Counted from the first letter of the stretch, positions 9,101 to 17,884 are shown. The stretch: 64,000 bases of DNA from Hymenobacter sp. BRD128 (GCF_013256625.1 NZ_CP053908.1:1302001-1366000); one strand, 5' to 3'. Made by a program: numbers and translations. Notes: generated by a model from the letters alone, not told the origin.

Positions 9101-9672
9101 GGCGCGGCTTTAACATCCTGAATGCTCACGGCCGGGCCGCCTTTGGGGCCGTGTATTTTCTGACGCGGCCCTACCCGCACCCGCATGATGCGCAGGCCGT
9201 GGCCCGCGAATTGAATCGCCGCACCTTCGACTGGCTGCGGGACAGTGGGCAGGAGGCCTGGCAGGCCGATGGCCTCCTGGGTAAGGCCAATGCCGCCCGC
9301 CGCCAAGCCTTGCGCTACTGGCGGCAGGCCGAAAGCCGCTCGTACTACAGTACCCTCTTCGACGACCCGGCCCTGTGCGCCTACCCCCGGCGCGACTTGG
9401 CTGCCACCACGCTGGGCTACGTCATTCAGGCCATGGGCCGCCTGCTGCGCGGCGGGGTGCCCTTCCACGCCTTCTTTGTAGATGCGGCCTGGGCACCCAA
9501 CAATGCGGCCCCGCGCACTGGCCATCCACAGCCCGATGCACCCGAAACCAGCCTGCTAGCCGCCATGATAGAGCGCCTGCGCGTGTACACCAGCGACGAT
9601 GACCCGGTGGGCCAGGCGCTGTATCTGCCTTTGCAAGAAGCGATGGACGCTATTGAAGGATTTGTAGAATAG
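6124..9672 (+). CDS. DinG/XPD-family helicase of the pPIWI-RE island
   Basis: A superfamily 2 helicase of 1182 residues. The Walker A motif is GMVASGKST (287-295), the Walker B is DEAD (506-509) and motif VI is QAMGRLLRGG (Q1102 to R1109). Between Walker A and B lie cysteines C387, C392, C414, C448 and C454, spaced as in the iron-sulfur domain of DinG/XPD helicases, so an Fe-S cluster is plausible. DinG-type helicases act on R-loops and DNA:RNA hybrids, which would suit a guide-dependent system. The roughly 280-residue N-terminal extension has no recognised motif. It is translationally coupled to the nuclease gene by ATGA and is followed by the PIWI gene after 45 bp. Confidence 0.88.
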   Translation: MNQLTFFEAPAVFRHRVQELTSLLPEEGGRPMTATEAHTLLNVELTFALAEMLGFDDEPVTAPWALLSGMPLREARLLRLDATRRRALVNARQLVPYGPRFAWLVALRDYLALPAHAPRSYHFDPAEPSPTLIANAKRLPPNRIQEDLFQRCLTERLPWRLRPQPKLAQADTDYQFRAVVPTNDQQPLTALVQVRFSAAALAAVPPLPPAWLAPRPPREPLCIRRATLEAVAEKLDQLELKLAADYRGYRLQNWSDRLRNLTFQLVRAGHLDPTDELPMEGFMHLAGMVASGKSTLAMLLAAYFCQQPPGRRMTLVVGDVQSAVGLANQLNTWFAGDPETSAPVAVPLLGRSTRETHRRAFAHSDDYRQHLARRQPHWGERWLSPLCPLQACLTDGTVATQLEGHLLPAGREPCQRLYKLPPALADAPHRGRRRAPAPPVASRTAVSCPFITSCPQYQLYRDMPAAAVWITTPGGLTSGSLPPQVEQRPLKLGELVYEQSDLVIFDEADTIIKWLDDFYAQELKLTGGQRGLFDTITLPTERHTIQTRVMPPGTQRWVGAERAAQQVISALLTLLTPGRGPGFLQQWVANHQFTPLSLSYRLARGIAGLAEYDRPEVPEPQRQANEQLTRTVLHPFEALLDEPDPLRPLSRRAREQDATRALWQLLQRLSNAEESASDAELRTECAEWLRAFGLSQVPSGPERPAAEVERLAYQLQLVLTVALLDRHSRIVLYEWDQRPAGVLVDSPNHRSRAAMQSLLPLPLTGRQFGTYYASGSRQAGAADHALSLFAYTNVGRHYVLHFHELFADLTGEPGPHVLALSGTSYLPDSTTFHVGPPQGLLSPPAEAMAAIARSKFAFLPQRDAQDKGIRISGGGRQIETMGRITQLMSGLAGRGGQGHLAEMLDRLHHLGQQDPAQWADRGRLLLFVNSYEQASWAADALRSSWLAQRRSIRYLVPQAAGEPPAGGLLRADIEQFAHQHDACVLIAPLNAVGRGFNILNAHGRAAFGAVYFLTRPYPHPHDAQAVARELNRRTFDWLRDSGQEAWQADGLLGKANAARRQALRYWRQAESRSYYSTLFDDPALCAYPRRDLAATTLGYVIQAMGRLLRGGVPFHAFFVDAAWAPNNAAPRTGHPQPDAPETSLLAAMIERLRVYTSDDDPVGQALYLPLQEAMDAIEGFVE

Positions 9673-9717
9673 CTGGACAAGAGTATTTTTTTAACTTCCT
9701 TTTTTTAAAACAAACTT

Positions 9718-12594
9718 ATGCCCAAAAACCCGCCTAAGCCGCTGACCGACGTGCGCCTGCTACGCTTTACTCCCGACCCCGACCGCTTTGTCGGCCTGGA
9801 AGCTTATTGCCTGCCGTTTGCCCGTGAGTACGAGCAGGCTGCTGATGCTTTTATACAGGCGGTAGCGCCCAACCGCCGGGGCTTGCCCATTCGGCAACTT
9901 AACAACTTACTGTTGGCGTGCCTGCCGACGCTGGCCCACGGCTTTGAGGGGCGCAAATACGGCCGGCGCCTATTGGTAGTAGGTACCCCAGAGGTACCGC
10001 CAGCGTTGCCCGAGCCGACGCTCATTCATCGCCTGGTACGCATCAGGGCTAAAAACTGGACCAGAAAGTACGAAGAAGATAGGCCAGCTGAATGCGAGCA
10101 ATTTTTAGCTGCCGTGCGCCAGCTAAAGCCCGCCGGCTGGCAGCGCTATAAATCCGATGAGCTGGTGCGCGACCCAGGCCGGGCCAGTGGCCTCATCTAT
10201 CAGGCCCTGCCGGCGCTGCTGGCTACCCTACTGCATGGGCAAACGGCCCCGGTAGGCGATGACCAGCGCCCGGTAACGTGGCGTAGGGTACAAGGTGGTG
10301 GCGGCGACCGCACGGAAATCTACGTCGTCAGTCAGCCCTTCCGAGCCCGCTACCAGCCCGAAAAAAGCCAGTACGACGAGGAGATGCCTGCCGAGAAAGA
10401 AGGCTATTTTGCTTATCGCCTCGATTTTGAAGTTGAAACGCAAGCTGGCCGCTTTTATGAAGACAGCAACCGGCTCAGGCCCTGGCTATTTATGCGGCTT
10501 AGCTGCCAGCGCTACGGCCATCAAGCCCTGACGCGGGAAAATTTTCGGCGCAATGTGTCAGTGCTTACTGGCTTGCACACGCCCCGGCTGGCCGACGCGC
10601 CGCTCGGCAGCGGCCCGGCTACGCTGGTGCGCCTGCAGCTAGGTAAAAACTACGGGCAATGGGAGTGGCAATTGCAGCTACCCGAGCTGCTGGAGGATGC
10701 CTCGGCCCGGCTGCTGCCCGCACCCGAGTTACTCATAGCTAATCCGGCTGCCTATGGTATTGAAGGCCCACCCCACGACCCGGCCGGCGACGAGTTTTAC
10801 TTAATTCACGCCGAGGGCTATGGCTACGACACCGCGCGCGGCCGGGGGCATGCCATCAAGTCCGGCTTCCACTTGGATGAGCGCCGCGCCGTATTGCGCC
10901 AAGTATTGCACTTGCTAGGCGGGCGGTTGCGCCCCGATAAGCCCGTGCCAGCCGATACGCACCCGCTGCCTAAGGGTAGCAAGGTGCCGGCCGCCATGCG
11001 CACCAGTAAGTTTTTCAATGGCAAGGTCAAGAACGAGTGGCGCAAAGCAGCGCAACAAGGCGTTGGTCCGCTCGAAAGCGCTTCGGCTACTGCCGACAAC
11101 TTTCACCACCGCTGGCGACAAGCCTTGCGGCAGGCACCCGCCCAGCTGTTGCTGGTGTACCGGGAGGAAAGCACGCTAACCCTGATGAAGCAACAGGTGC
11201 AAAAAGCCCTGTTGCTGCCCCCCGGCCAGGTGCCCGCGTGGCTGAGCATCATAGAAGTGCCAATCACCGACCCCACACTGCTGGCAGAGTACGACAAGTA
11301 TGACCCCGACTTGCATGCTGGTACCAAGCAGCAGCACTACGCCCGGCAGCACAACGTGAAGCGACAAGCCTGGAAAATATTCCTGCAAGCGTATGTCCAG
11401 GAAAGCCAACCCGCGCGTTTTGCCTTCATCGAAGGTCTTAAAAAAGACTGTTCAGAGGAAGTGCGGCACATTAAGGGGGCCGTGCGGGCCGCCTGCGCTA
11501 GCCTGGGTGTTGCCTCGCAGCGGTTGCGAAGGGCCGATTTTGGCAAGGATGGCGCATCATTCTCCTTCGGAGCGCAAAGCCGGGGCGCTAATGCGGCCTT
11601 CGACCTGCTGGTGCGCCAGCCCGGCGTACTGGGTGGCCCGCCTAGCGCCCTCTATAAGCACGCGGCGTTACCCGCGCTATTGGCTGACAATCTGGATGTC
11701 ATTGCCTTGTACCGCCGCGAGGTGCAAGACCCTGAAGTGCATTATGCCGTGGCCGTGCGGCTGCGCGCTACGGGCGAAGTAGATGTGCTGTTTCCGCATG
11801 AGGAGGTCTGGCAGCCCTATGCCAGCGCTGGCCCCCGGCTGGGTCAATTTCTGCTAAAGCAGCGCGGTGTGCCAGCGTTTCAGAAAGACCAGCCTAGCCC
11901 CAAGCTATCCCCGCCCGAGCTAGCGCAGTTTGCCGCGCACGTAGTAGCGGTTTCGCACGAGCGGCCTACGTTGGTGCTCATCGAAGCCAACGGCTGGCGC
12001 AATGCGGGGAAGGAAGGGCAGCATATCTGGCCCCAACTGAAAAACGAGCACTTGGCTGACCAGCAAGATGAATTGAATTTTCGGCACGTGCATGGCCAGG
12101 GCCGGGCCTACATGCGCACCGACCCGGCCGTTAAAAACCTACTAGCCGTAGTACGCCTGCGTCTAAATGATGAGACGCCCCAATACCTGCCCGAAGTCAT
12201 CGAGGGCACATCGGCTCGAGATTTTAAGCAATTAAGCGCTTTCGTAGACCGGCGTTCCTCGGGCCTGTTACACTTCTTTTCTATTGGTCAGCAGGCCGAT
12301 ATACAAAAAATAGAAACTGACAAAGAAGCGGGACAAGGCCTATTCAAGCTAGAAATACGCCCTGGCAAGGATGGCGCTGGCGCTGGCGTTTCATTCCGGC
12401 ACCAGCAGGTGGTAGAGTTTGTGCCTTTCTTCGTGCATCCTGATTTGCAGGAAGAAGCTAAGCTTTTAGCCTTGTGCCGCATTCTGCATTATCTGCGCAC
12501 CTCACCCGCCTGGGATACCGCTAATACGCTATATCCCTTCCCCATGCACCTGGCCAAGGCGCTGATAGATGATTACCTCTGTATACTTGACTAA
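9718..12594 (+). CDS. pPIWI-RE module protein (PIWI/Argonaute superfamily)
   Basis: A 958-residue protein and the third gene of the island. By layout it matches pPIWI-RE proteins: an N-terminal X domain, a MID-like region, then an RNase H-fold PIWI module (roughly residues 550-958). In the PIWI part, LIEANGWRNAG and RLRLNDETPQYLPEVIEG (R813/R815, E819) fit the conserved arginine and glutamate that gave the family its name. The C-terminus YPFPMHLAKALIDDYL is also typical. The proposed role is to bind an oligonucleotide guide and direct the helicase and nuclease to matching foreign DNA; this model comes from comparative genomics. The 45-bp gap before the ATG is very AT-rich. A convergent terminator follows. 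Confidence 0.82.
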   Translation: MPKNPPKPLTDVRLLRFTPDPDRFVGLEAYCLPFAREYEQAADAFIQAVAPNRRGLPIRQLNNLLLACLPTLAHGFEGRKYGRRLLVVGTPEVPPALPEPTLIHRLVRIRAKNWTRKYEEDRPAECEQFLAAVRQLKPAGWQRYKSDELVRDPGRASGLIYQALPALLATLLHGQTAPVGDDQRPVTWRRVQGGGGDRTEIYVVSQPFRARYQPEKSQYDEEMPAEKEGYFAYRLDFEVETQAGRFYEDSNRLRPWLFMRLSCQRYGHQALTRENFRRNVSVLTGLHTPRLADAPLGSGPATLVRLQLGKNYGQWEWQLQLPELLEDASARLLPAPELLIANPAAYGIEGPPHDPAGDEFYLIHAEGYGYDTARGRGHAIKSGFHLDERRAVLRQVLHLLGGRLRPDKPVPADTHPLPKGSKVPAAMRTSKFFNGKVKNEWRKAAQQGVGPLESASATADNFHHRWRQALRQAPAQLLLVYREESTLTLMKQQVQKALLLPPGQVPAWLSIIEVPITDPTLLAEYDKYDPDLHAGTKQQHYARQHNVKRQAWKIFLQAYVQESQPARFAFIEGLKKDCSEEVRHIKGAVRAACASLGVASQRLRRADFGKDGASFSFGAQSRGANAAFDLLVRQPGVLGGPPSALYKHAALPALLADNLDVIALYRREVQDPEVHYAVAVRLRATGEVDVLFPHEEVWQPYASAGPRLGQFLLKQRGVPAFQKDQPSPKLSPPELAQFAAHVVAVSHERPTLVLIEANGWRNAGKEGQHIWPQLKNEHLADQQDELNFRHVHGQGRAYMRTDPAVKNLLAVVRLRLNDETPQYLPEVIEGTSARDFKQLSAFVDRRSSGLLHFFSIGQQADIQKIETDKEAGQGLFKLEIRPGKDGAGAGVSFRHQQVVEFVPFFVHPDLQEEAKLLALCRILHYLRTSPAWDTANTLYPFPMHLAKALIDDYLCILD

Positions 12595-12597
12595 CGT

Positions 12598-12632
12598 AAA
12601 AAAAGCCCCGTCGACACTGGCTGACGGGGCTT
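12598..12632. terminator. bidirectional terminator between the PIWI gene and mdh
   Basis: AAGCCCCGTC (12603-12612) pairs with GACGGGGCTT (12623-12632). The run of A at 12598-12604 gives a T tract on the minus strand, so it mainly ends mdh transcription and may also stop the island transcript. Confidence 0.8.
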
Positions 12633-12653
12633 CTATTAGTAAAACTATAGGTG

Positions 12654-13598
12654 CTACGCCGCCGGCTGAGCGCTCATCTTGTCCAGCGCGTCCATTACCT
12701 CTTTCACGTGGCCGCGCGAGGTTTCGAGCAGCGCCTTTTCCTCGTCGTTGAGTTGCAGCTCAATCACGCGCTCGATGCCATTCTTGCCCAGAATAACCGG
12801 GGCGCCGAGGTACACGCCGTTGATGCCGTACTCGCCTTGCAACTCCAGGCACACCGGGAACACGCGGCGCTGGTCGCGCACGATGGCCTCCACCATTTGG
12901 GCGGCCGCCGCGCCGGGCGCGTACCAGGCCGAGGTGCCCATAAGCTTCACCAGCTCACCGCCGCCGTTCTTGGTGCGCTCCACAATGGCGTCAAGTTTAT
13001 CCTTGTCAATGAGCTCGGTCACCGGAATGCCGCCCACGGTGGTGTAGCGGGGCAGCGGCACCATGGTGTCGCCGTGGCCGCCCATTAGTACGGCCTGAAT
13101 GTCTTTGGGGCTCACGTTCAGGGCCTCGGCCAAAAAGGCGCGGTAGCGGGCCGTGTCCAGGATGCCGGCCATGCCGAATACCTTTTCGCGGGGCAGCTTG
13201 GCGGTGAGGTGGGCCTGGTAAGTCATCACGTCGAGTGGGTTGCTCACGATGATGATAATGGCGTTGGGCGAGTGCTTCACCACCTGCTCGGTCACCGATT
13301 TCACGATGCCGGCGTTGGTCGCAATAAGGTCGTCGCGGCTCATGCCGGGCTTGCGGGGCAGGCCCGAGGTAATGACTACCACATCAGACCCGGCGGTGCG
13401 GGCGTAGTCATTCGTCACGCCCACGGTGCGCGAGTCGTAGCCGATAATGGGGGCTTTCTGCCAGATATCGAGGGCTTTGCCTTCGGCGAAGCCTTCCTTG
13501 ATGTCAACCAAAACGATTTCGTTGGCAATTTCTCGGGTGGCGAGCACGTCGGCGCAGGTAGCGCCCACGTTGCCAGCCCCAACTACGGTAACTTTCAT
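12654..13598 (-). CDS. mdh: malate dehydrogenase
   Basis: An NAD-dependent malate dehydrogenase of the lactate-dehydrogenase-like type, converting malate and oxaloacetate in the TCA cycle. The 314-residue product starts MKVTVVGAGNVGATCA, with the Rossmann glycine motif at residues 7-12. It contains the catalytic histidine in GGHGD (H175) and VSNPLDVMTY. The ATG at 13598 is chosen because the upstream extension to 13694 is not conserved-looking sequence. It is monocistronic here, ending at a strong hairpin. Confidence 0.97.
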   Translation of the reverse strand: MKVTVVGAGNVGATCADVLATREIANEIVLVDIKEGFAEGKALDIWQKAPIIGYDSRTVGVTNDYARTAGSDVVVITSGLPRKPGMSRDDLIATNAGIVKSVTEQVVKHSPNAIIIIVSNPLDVMTYQAHLTAKLPREKVFGMAGILDTARYRAFLAEALNVSPKDIQAVLMGGHGDTMVPLPRYTTVGGIPVTELIDKDKLDAIVERTKNGGGELVKLMGTSAWYAPGAAAAQMVEAIVRDQRRVFPVCLELQGEYGINGVYLGAPVILGKNGIERVIELQLNDEEKALLETSRGHVKEVMDALDKMSAQPAA

Positions 13599-13706
13599 GG
13601 GAAAAATTGAAGGGTAGGAGGGAACGGTGCCAGCAAAGTCTGGCGCGGTAAAAGTACGGCCGAAAATTGGGCGGCGGCTACGAGCAGACCTCACTTCAGC
13701 TGCGCT

Positions 13707-15035
13707 TCACAGCCGCTGCACGGCCAGCACGCGCTCCGTGGCTTCCTCCACCTTAAAGCGCTCATCGACGCGGAAGCCCACCACCCAGCAGATTTTGCCG
13801 TCGGCCGAGGTCAGTACGCGCACCTCATCTTTGAGATTGAGCGGCACTTTCTGGTCGATGAGGAAGTCGCTGACTAGCTTCTTGCCTTTCAGGCCCAGCG
13901 GCATAAATGCGTCGCCCTCGCGCCAGCGGCGCAGCGTGAGCGGGAATTTGAGCTTGTCGATATCCAGCGCCGCCGTGCTGCGCGAGCGCGGAATATCGTA
14001 GCCCGCGCCGTCGTGGGTGGTGGCGCGCAGGCGCAGGCCATCGGCCAGCAGGTCTTCTTGGTTTTCGGCGAGCTGGAAGGTGCCGTACTGGGCTAGCCGG
14101 CGCGGCGTGATAACGAGCTGGTCGCGGTCCTTAACTAGGCGGTGGGTGGGCGAGTCGAACTGCTTGCCCGAGAGGCCACCGAGGCTAGCCACGATTTCCT
14201 TGGTCACGGGCCACGAAAAGCCAAAGGGCCGCAGCAGCTCGTGTAGCACCAGGGTGGTAGCGGCCGTGTTCTGAAGCGTGGCAATGCTGAAGTACGTGGC
14301 CTCGGGCGCGTCGCGGCGGGCCTGGGCGGCGGTGTCGGCCACGTAGCGACGCACGATTTCTTCGGCGCCGCCCACGCGCTCGGCGGTGGCGGCCAGGGTG
14401 TTGTCGAGGTTGGGATTGATTTCGCGCAGCACCGGCAGCACCTGCTGGCGCAGGCGGTTGCGCTGGTACACGGGGCTGTCGTTGGAGGCATCCTCGCGCC
14501 AGATGAGGCGATTTTCGACCAGGTAATCGTACAAATCGTCTTTGGCCTGGCCTAGCAGGGGGCGGATGATGTGGCCATTTTTGGCCTGAATGCCGTGCAG
14601 GCCGGCTAGCCCGGTGCCGTGCGTGAGGTTGAGCAGCATCGTCTCGGCCTGGTCGCGGCGGTGGTGGCCGGTAGCGATGGCGGCGTAGCCGTTGGCCGCG
14701 CGCACCTGCTCAAACCAGCGGTAGCGCAGCAATCGGGCCGCCATCTGGGTCGAGATGCCCTCGCGCTCGGCAAAAGCTTTGGTCTGGAAAAACTCGGCGA
14801 AGTAGGGCGCCTCGTACTGCTTGGCCAGCTTGCGCACAAACTGCTCGTCGGCGTCGGCCTCGGCGCCGCGTAGGCCAAAGTGTCCGTGCGCCACGGCCAG
14901 CGACACCCCTAGCCGGTGCAGCACGTCGAGCAGCACCACCGAGTCGAGGCCGCCGCTCACGGCCACCAGCACGGCATCAGTTTCGAGGTCGAAAAGCTTG
15001 TTATCAGTAATGAATTGGCGAACCTGGTCGAGCAT
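13707..15035 (-). CDS. tilS: tRNA(Ile)-lysidine synthetase
   Basis: TilS uses ATP and lysine to convert C34 of the tRNA-Ile CAU anticodon to lysidine, changing its reading from AUG to AUA. The 442-residue product has the PP-loop SGGLDS at residues 27-32 and the family segments AHGHFGLRG, GHHRRDQAET and a long C-terminal domain ending in a lysidine-binding-like fold (LTLRRWREGDAFMPLGLKGKKLVSDF). The length is normal. It is divergent from the OstA-like gene. Confidence 0.95.
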   Translation of the reverse strand: MLDQVRQFITDNKLFDLETDAVLVAVSGGLDSVVLLDVLHRLGVSLAVAHGHFGLRGAEADADEQFVRKLAKQYEAPYFAEFFQTKAFAEREGISTQMAARLLRYRWFEQVRAANGYAAIATGHHRRDQAETMLLNLTHGTGLAGLHGIQAKNGHIIRPLLGQAKDDLYDYLVENRLIWREDASNDSPVYQRNRLRQQVLPVLREINPNLDNTLAATAERVGGAEEIVRRYVADTAAQARRDAPEATYFSIATLQNTAATTLVLHELLRPFGFSWPVTKEIVASLGGLSGKQFDSPTHRLVKDRDQLVITPRRLAQYGTFQLAENQEDLLADGLRLRATTHDGAGYDIPRSRSTAALDIDKLKFPLTLRRWREGDAFMPLGLKGKKLVSDFLIDQKVPLNLKDEVRVLTSADGKICWVVGFRVDERFKVEEATERVLAVQRL

Positions 15036-15093
15036 GACAAATAGGAAAGGGCACTAGCCCGCAAAGATGCGCGTTAGCCCCCGCCCGCCGCCG

Positions 15094-15101
15094 TAACTTT
15101 G
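15094..15101 (+). promoter_or_regulatory. Bacteroidota -7 box upstream of the OstA-like gene
   Basis: TAACTTTG matches TANNTTTG exactly and ends 6 nt before the ATG at 15108. The transcript would have almost no leader. No clear -33 TTTG was found. Confidence 0.5.
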
Positions 15102-15107
15102 GCCCGA

Positions 15108-16880
15108 ATGCCGCTGTCCCGCTTTTTCCTATACCTGCTTTTCTTGCTGCCGCTAGGTGCCGCGTGGGCCCAACACCGGCCGGCTGCCGCCCCCCGGCCC
15201 GCCGCGCCCGGCCCGCGCCCCCAGCCCGTGAAGGGCACGCCCGTCGACCTACAAAATGCCGGTAAGCTGAGCGGCGGCGACTTCAACGGCGTGAAAATCC
15301 GTAAGCTGCTCGGCAACGTCATCTTCAAGCAGCAGGACGTACTGCTGTACTGCGACTCGGCTTATCAATATCTCGACCGCAATGAGATTGAGGCGTTTAG
15401 CAACGTGCGTATTGTGCAGAGCGATACCATGACCATCACCGGCGACCGTGGCTTTTATGACGGCAACAAGCGCACGGCCCGCATGACCGGCCAGGTCGTA
15501 ACCATGCGCGACCCGCGCATGACGCTCACTACCACGGCCCTCGATTATGACCTGACCCGCAAAACGGCCTTCTATACCGTGGGTGGGCACATCGTGGACC
15601 CCAAGAATACCCTCGATAGTCAACAGGGGTTCTACGATACCAATAGCAAAGTCTTTGTCTTCAAGCGCGATGTGCACCTGGTTTCGCTCGACGAGCAGGG
15701 CCAGCCCACCGACCTGCGCAACGATACGCTGACCTTTAATACGAGCACTAAAATTGCCTACTTCGACGGCCCCACCCGCATTAAAAGCACGCAGGGCGAC
15801 CTCTACGCCGAAAAGGGGACTTATAACACCGTGACGCGGGTATCCAACTTTGCCCGCAAGGCCCAGATTGAAACGCCGGGCTACCTGCTGGGGGGCGACG
15901 TGCTGGTGTATGACCAGGTGAAGCTCTACGGCGTGGCGACGGGCCACGTCTCGCTCATTTCCAAGAAGGATAACCTAGTGCTGCGCGGCGACCAGGGCCG
16001 CTACTGGCGGGCGCTGGGCCGCACCAAGCTGTTTGGCGCCCGGCCGGTGGTGCGCAACATTTCGGGTAAGGACACGCTCTACCTGGCCGCCGATACGCTG
16101 CTCAGCATAGAGTCGCGGGTGGGGCGGGCTAGCCAGCGGCCCATTTTGTACGCCTGGCCTAAGGTGCAGATTTTCAGGGGTAAGATGCAGGGACGCTGCG
16201 ACTCGCTCACCTACGACCGCCAGGATAGTATTATTTACCTGAACCGTGACCCGGTAATCTGGCAGGCCCATAACCAGCTCACCGCCGACTCGATGAACCT
16301 GCGCTTTAAACACGGCCAGCTCGACCGGGCTAGCCTGTTTGCCAATGCCTTTGCCATTCAGCAGGATACCGTGCAGGACTACAACCAGGTGAAGGGCCGC
16401 ACGATGGTGGCCTACTTCCGGCGCAGTCAACTGGCCCGCATCAACGTGCTCGGCAACGCCGAGAGCCTGTATTTTACTCTGGAAGGCGATTCCAGCATGA
16501 GCGGTATGAATAAGTCGTTTTCGGCCTCAATGACACTGCGCTTTGCCGATAATAAAATCAAGCAGCTCACCTGGCTCACCAACCCCGAAGCCAGCTACAC
16601 GCCGGTGCACGAGCTCAAACCAGCTGATAAAGAGCTGAAAGGCTTCCGCTGGCGGCCCACCGAGCGGCCCACCCGGCGCGTAGTTTTTGGCAAGCATTTC
16701 GCCGCCGATATCAAGCGCGCCAAGCCCAAAACCAAAGCCAAGCCTAAAGCCACAAAAACGAAGCCCAAAGCCCGGTCCCGTTCGAAAGTCAAGCCAGCCA
16801 CTGCCCCCAAAAACCCGCCGGCCAAGCCCCTGGGCCGGCCCGCGCCTGCGCCGCCGGCGGCGATTGCAACCCCCCGCTAG
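15108..16880 (+). CDS. OstA-like protein (LptA/LptD N-terminal family)
   Basis: An exported protein of 590 residues starting MPLSRFFLYLLFLLPLGAAW, a signal peptide probably cut after AQ at residues 21-22. The mature part is a run of beta-jellyroll OstA-type repeats (LLYCDSAYQYLDRNEIEAFSNV, RIVQSDTMTITGDRGFYDG and similar), as in LptA and the periplasmic part of LptD that carry LPS across the periplasm. The C-terminal tail (about 60 residues) is rich in Lys, Pro and Ala and looks disordered. The ATG at 15108 is preferred over TTG at 15099. It begins the conserved Bacteroidota run with bamD and omega. Confidence 0.9.
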   Translation: MPLSRFFLYLLFLLPLGAAWAQHRPAAAPRPAAPGPRPQPVKGTPVDLQNAGKLSGGDFNGVKIRKLLGNVIFKQQDVLLYCDSAYQYLDRNEIEAFSNVRIVQSDTMTITGDRGFYDGNKRTARMTGQVVTMRDPRMTLTTTALDYDLTRKTAFYTVGGHIVDPKNTLDSQQGFYDTNSKVFVFKRDVHLVSLDEQGQPTDLRNDTLTFNTSTKIAYFDGPTRIKSTQGDLYAEKGTYNTVTRVSNFARKAQIETPGYLLGGDVLVYDQVKLYGVATGHVSLISKKDNLVLRGDQGRYWRALGRTKLFGARPVVRNISGKDTLYLAADTLLSIESRVGRASQRPILYAWPKVQIFRGKMQGRCDSLTYDRQDSIIYLNRDPVIWQAHNQLTADSMNLRFKHGQLDRASLFANAFAIQQDTVQDYNQVKGRTMVAYFRRSQLARINVLGNAESLYFTLEGDSSMSGMNKSFSASMTLRFADNKIKQLTWLTNPEASYTPVHELKPADKELKGFRWRPTERPTRRVVFGKHFAADIKRAKPKTKAKPKATKTKPKARSRSKVKPATAPKNPPAKPLGRPAPAPPAAIATPR

Positions 16881-16947
16881 CCCGGTGGCTCCTGAGTTAG
16901 CCGACTCCTGGCCGGAACTACCCGCCGGTCAGCTGCCGTTTTACTTG

Positions 16948-16955
16948 TACCTTTG
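16948..16955 (+). promoter_or_regulatory. Bacteroidota -7 box upstream of bamD
   Basis: TACCTTTG matches TANNTTTG and lies 8 nt before the ATG at 16964, implying a short leader. The -33 element is not clear. Confidence 0.5.
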
Positions 16956-16963
16956 CCCTTTGT

Positions 16964-17884
16964 ATGCGATTCTCCCGTTTGATTACTGCGGCCCTGCTCA
17001 CCGGCACCCTTTCGCTAGGGTCTTGCACGGGCTACCAAAAACTGCTCAAGAACGGCAGTGTGAATGAGAAGTATGAGGCCGCCATCAAGTACTACGACAA
17101 GGGCGATTTCTTCCGCTCGGGCACGCTGCTCGAAGAGCTAATTCCGCTGCTCAAGGGCCGCCCCGAAGCCGAGAAGGCGCAGTTTTACTTCGCCAACACC
17201 AACTACAAGCAGCGCAACTACGTGCTGAGCGCTTACTACTTCAAGCAGTTTATCGACACCTACCCCAACTCGCCGCAGGTGGAGGAGGCGTCGTTTTTGC
17301 GGGCCAAGTCGCTCTACCGCGATTCGCCGGGCTACGAGCTCGACCAGACCAATACCATTACGGCGGTCGAAACCATCCAGGACTTTCTCAACACCTACCC
17401 GGCCAGCCCGTTTAAGGCCGAGGCGGAGAGTATGTCGCAGGAACTGCAGAAAAAACTGGAAAACAAAGCTTTTCAGAGTGCGAAGCTGTACTACGCGCTG
17501 CGCTACAACCAGGCGGCCGTGACGTCGCTCGGCAACTTTGTGGTGCAATATCCCGGCTCGGTGTATAGCGAGCAGGCCGACTACATTCGCCTTCAGGCAC
17601 AGTATGCCTGGGCCAAAGAAAGCATCGAGGCGAAGCAGCGCGAGCGCTTTGTCGATGCCGTAGCTTTTTACCAGCACTTTGTCGATACCTATCCGCAGAG
17701 CAAAAACCTGCGCCTGGCCCAAACCATGTACGACGACAGCCGCGCCGAGCTGGAGCGTCTCAAGAGCATCCCCGAAGCCCAGGCCGCGGCTCAGGCAGTG
17801 GTTGACCAACCCAATGCCGCCGCGCCCGCCGCGCCCGCCGCGCCCAAATCTTCGTCGGGCAAGGGCGGCCGTCGCGGCCGCTAG
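16964..17884 (+). CDS. bamD: outer membrane protein assembly factor BamD
   Basis: A lipoprotein subunit of the BAM complex that assembles beta-barrels in the outer membrane. It has 306 residues with a lipobox LSLGSC (lipidated C21) and TPR-like helical repeats (YEAAIKYYDKGDFFRSGTLLEELIP, AQFYFANTNYKQRNYVLSAYYFKQFIDTYP). The C-terminal tail is Ala/Pro-rich and basic (KGGRRGR). It lies between the OstA-like gene and the omega gene on the same strand. Confidence 0.93.
   Translation: MRFSRLITAALLTGTLSLGSCTGYQKLLKNGSVNEKYEAAIKYYDKGDFFRSGTLLEELIPLLKGRPEAEKAQFYFANTNYKQRNYVLSAYYFKQFIDTYPNSPQVEEASFLRAKSLYRDSPGYELDQTNTITAVETIQDFLNTYPASPFKAEAESMSQELQKKLENKAFQSAKLYYALRYNQAAVTSLGNFVVQYPGSVYSEQADYIRLQAQYAWAKESIEAKQRERFVDAVAFYQHFVDTYPQSKNLRLAQTMYDDSRAELERLKSIPEAQAAAQAVVDQPNAAAPAAPAAPKSSSGKGGRRGR

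Noticed and set aside
3917..12594. The defence region as part of a prophage or ICE
   Set aside because: No integrase, recombinase, structural phage gene or tRNA target site was found on either side; only the XRE/ImmA pair hints at it.
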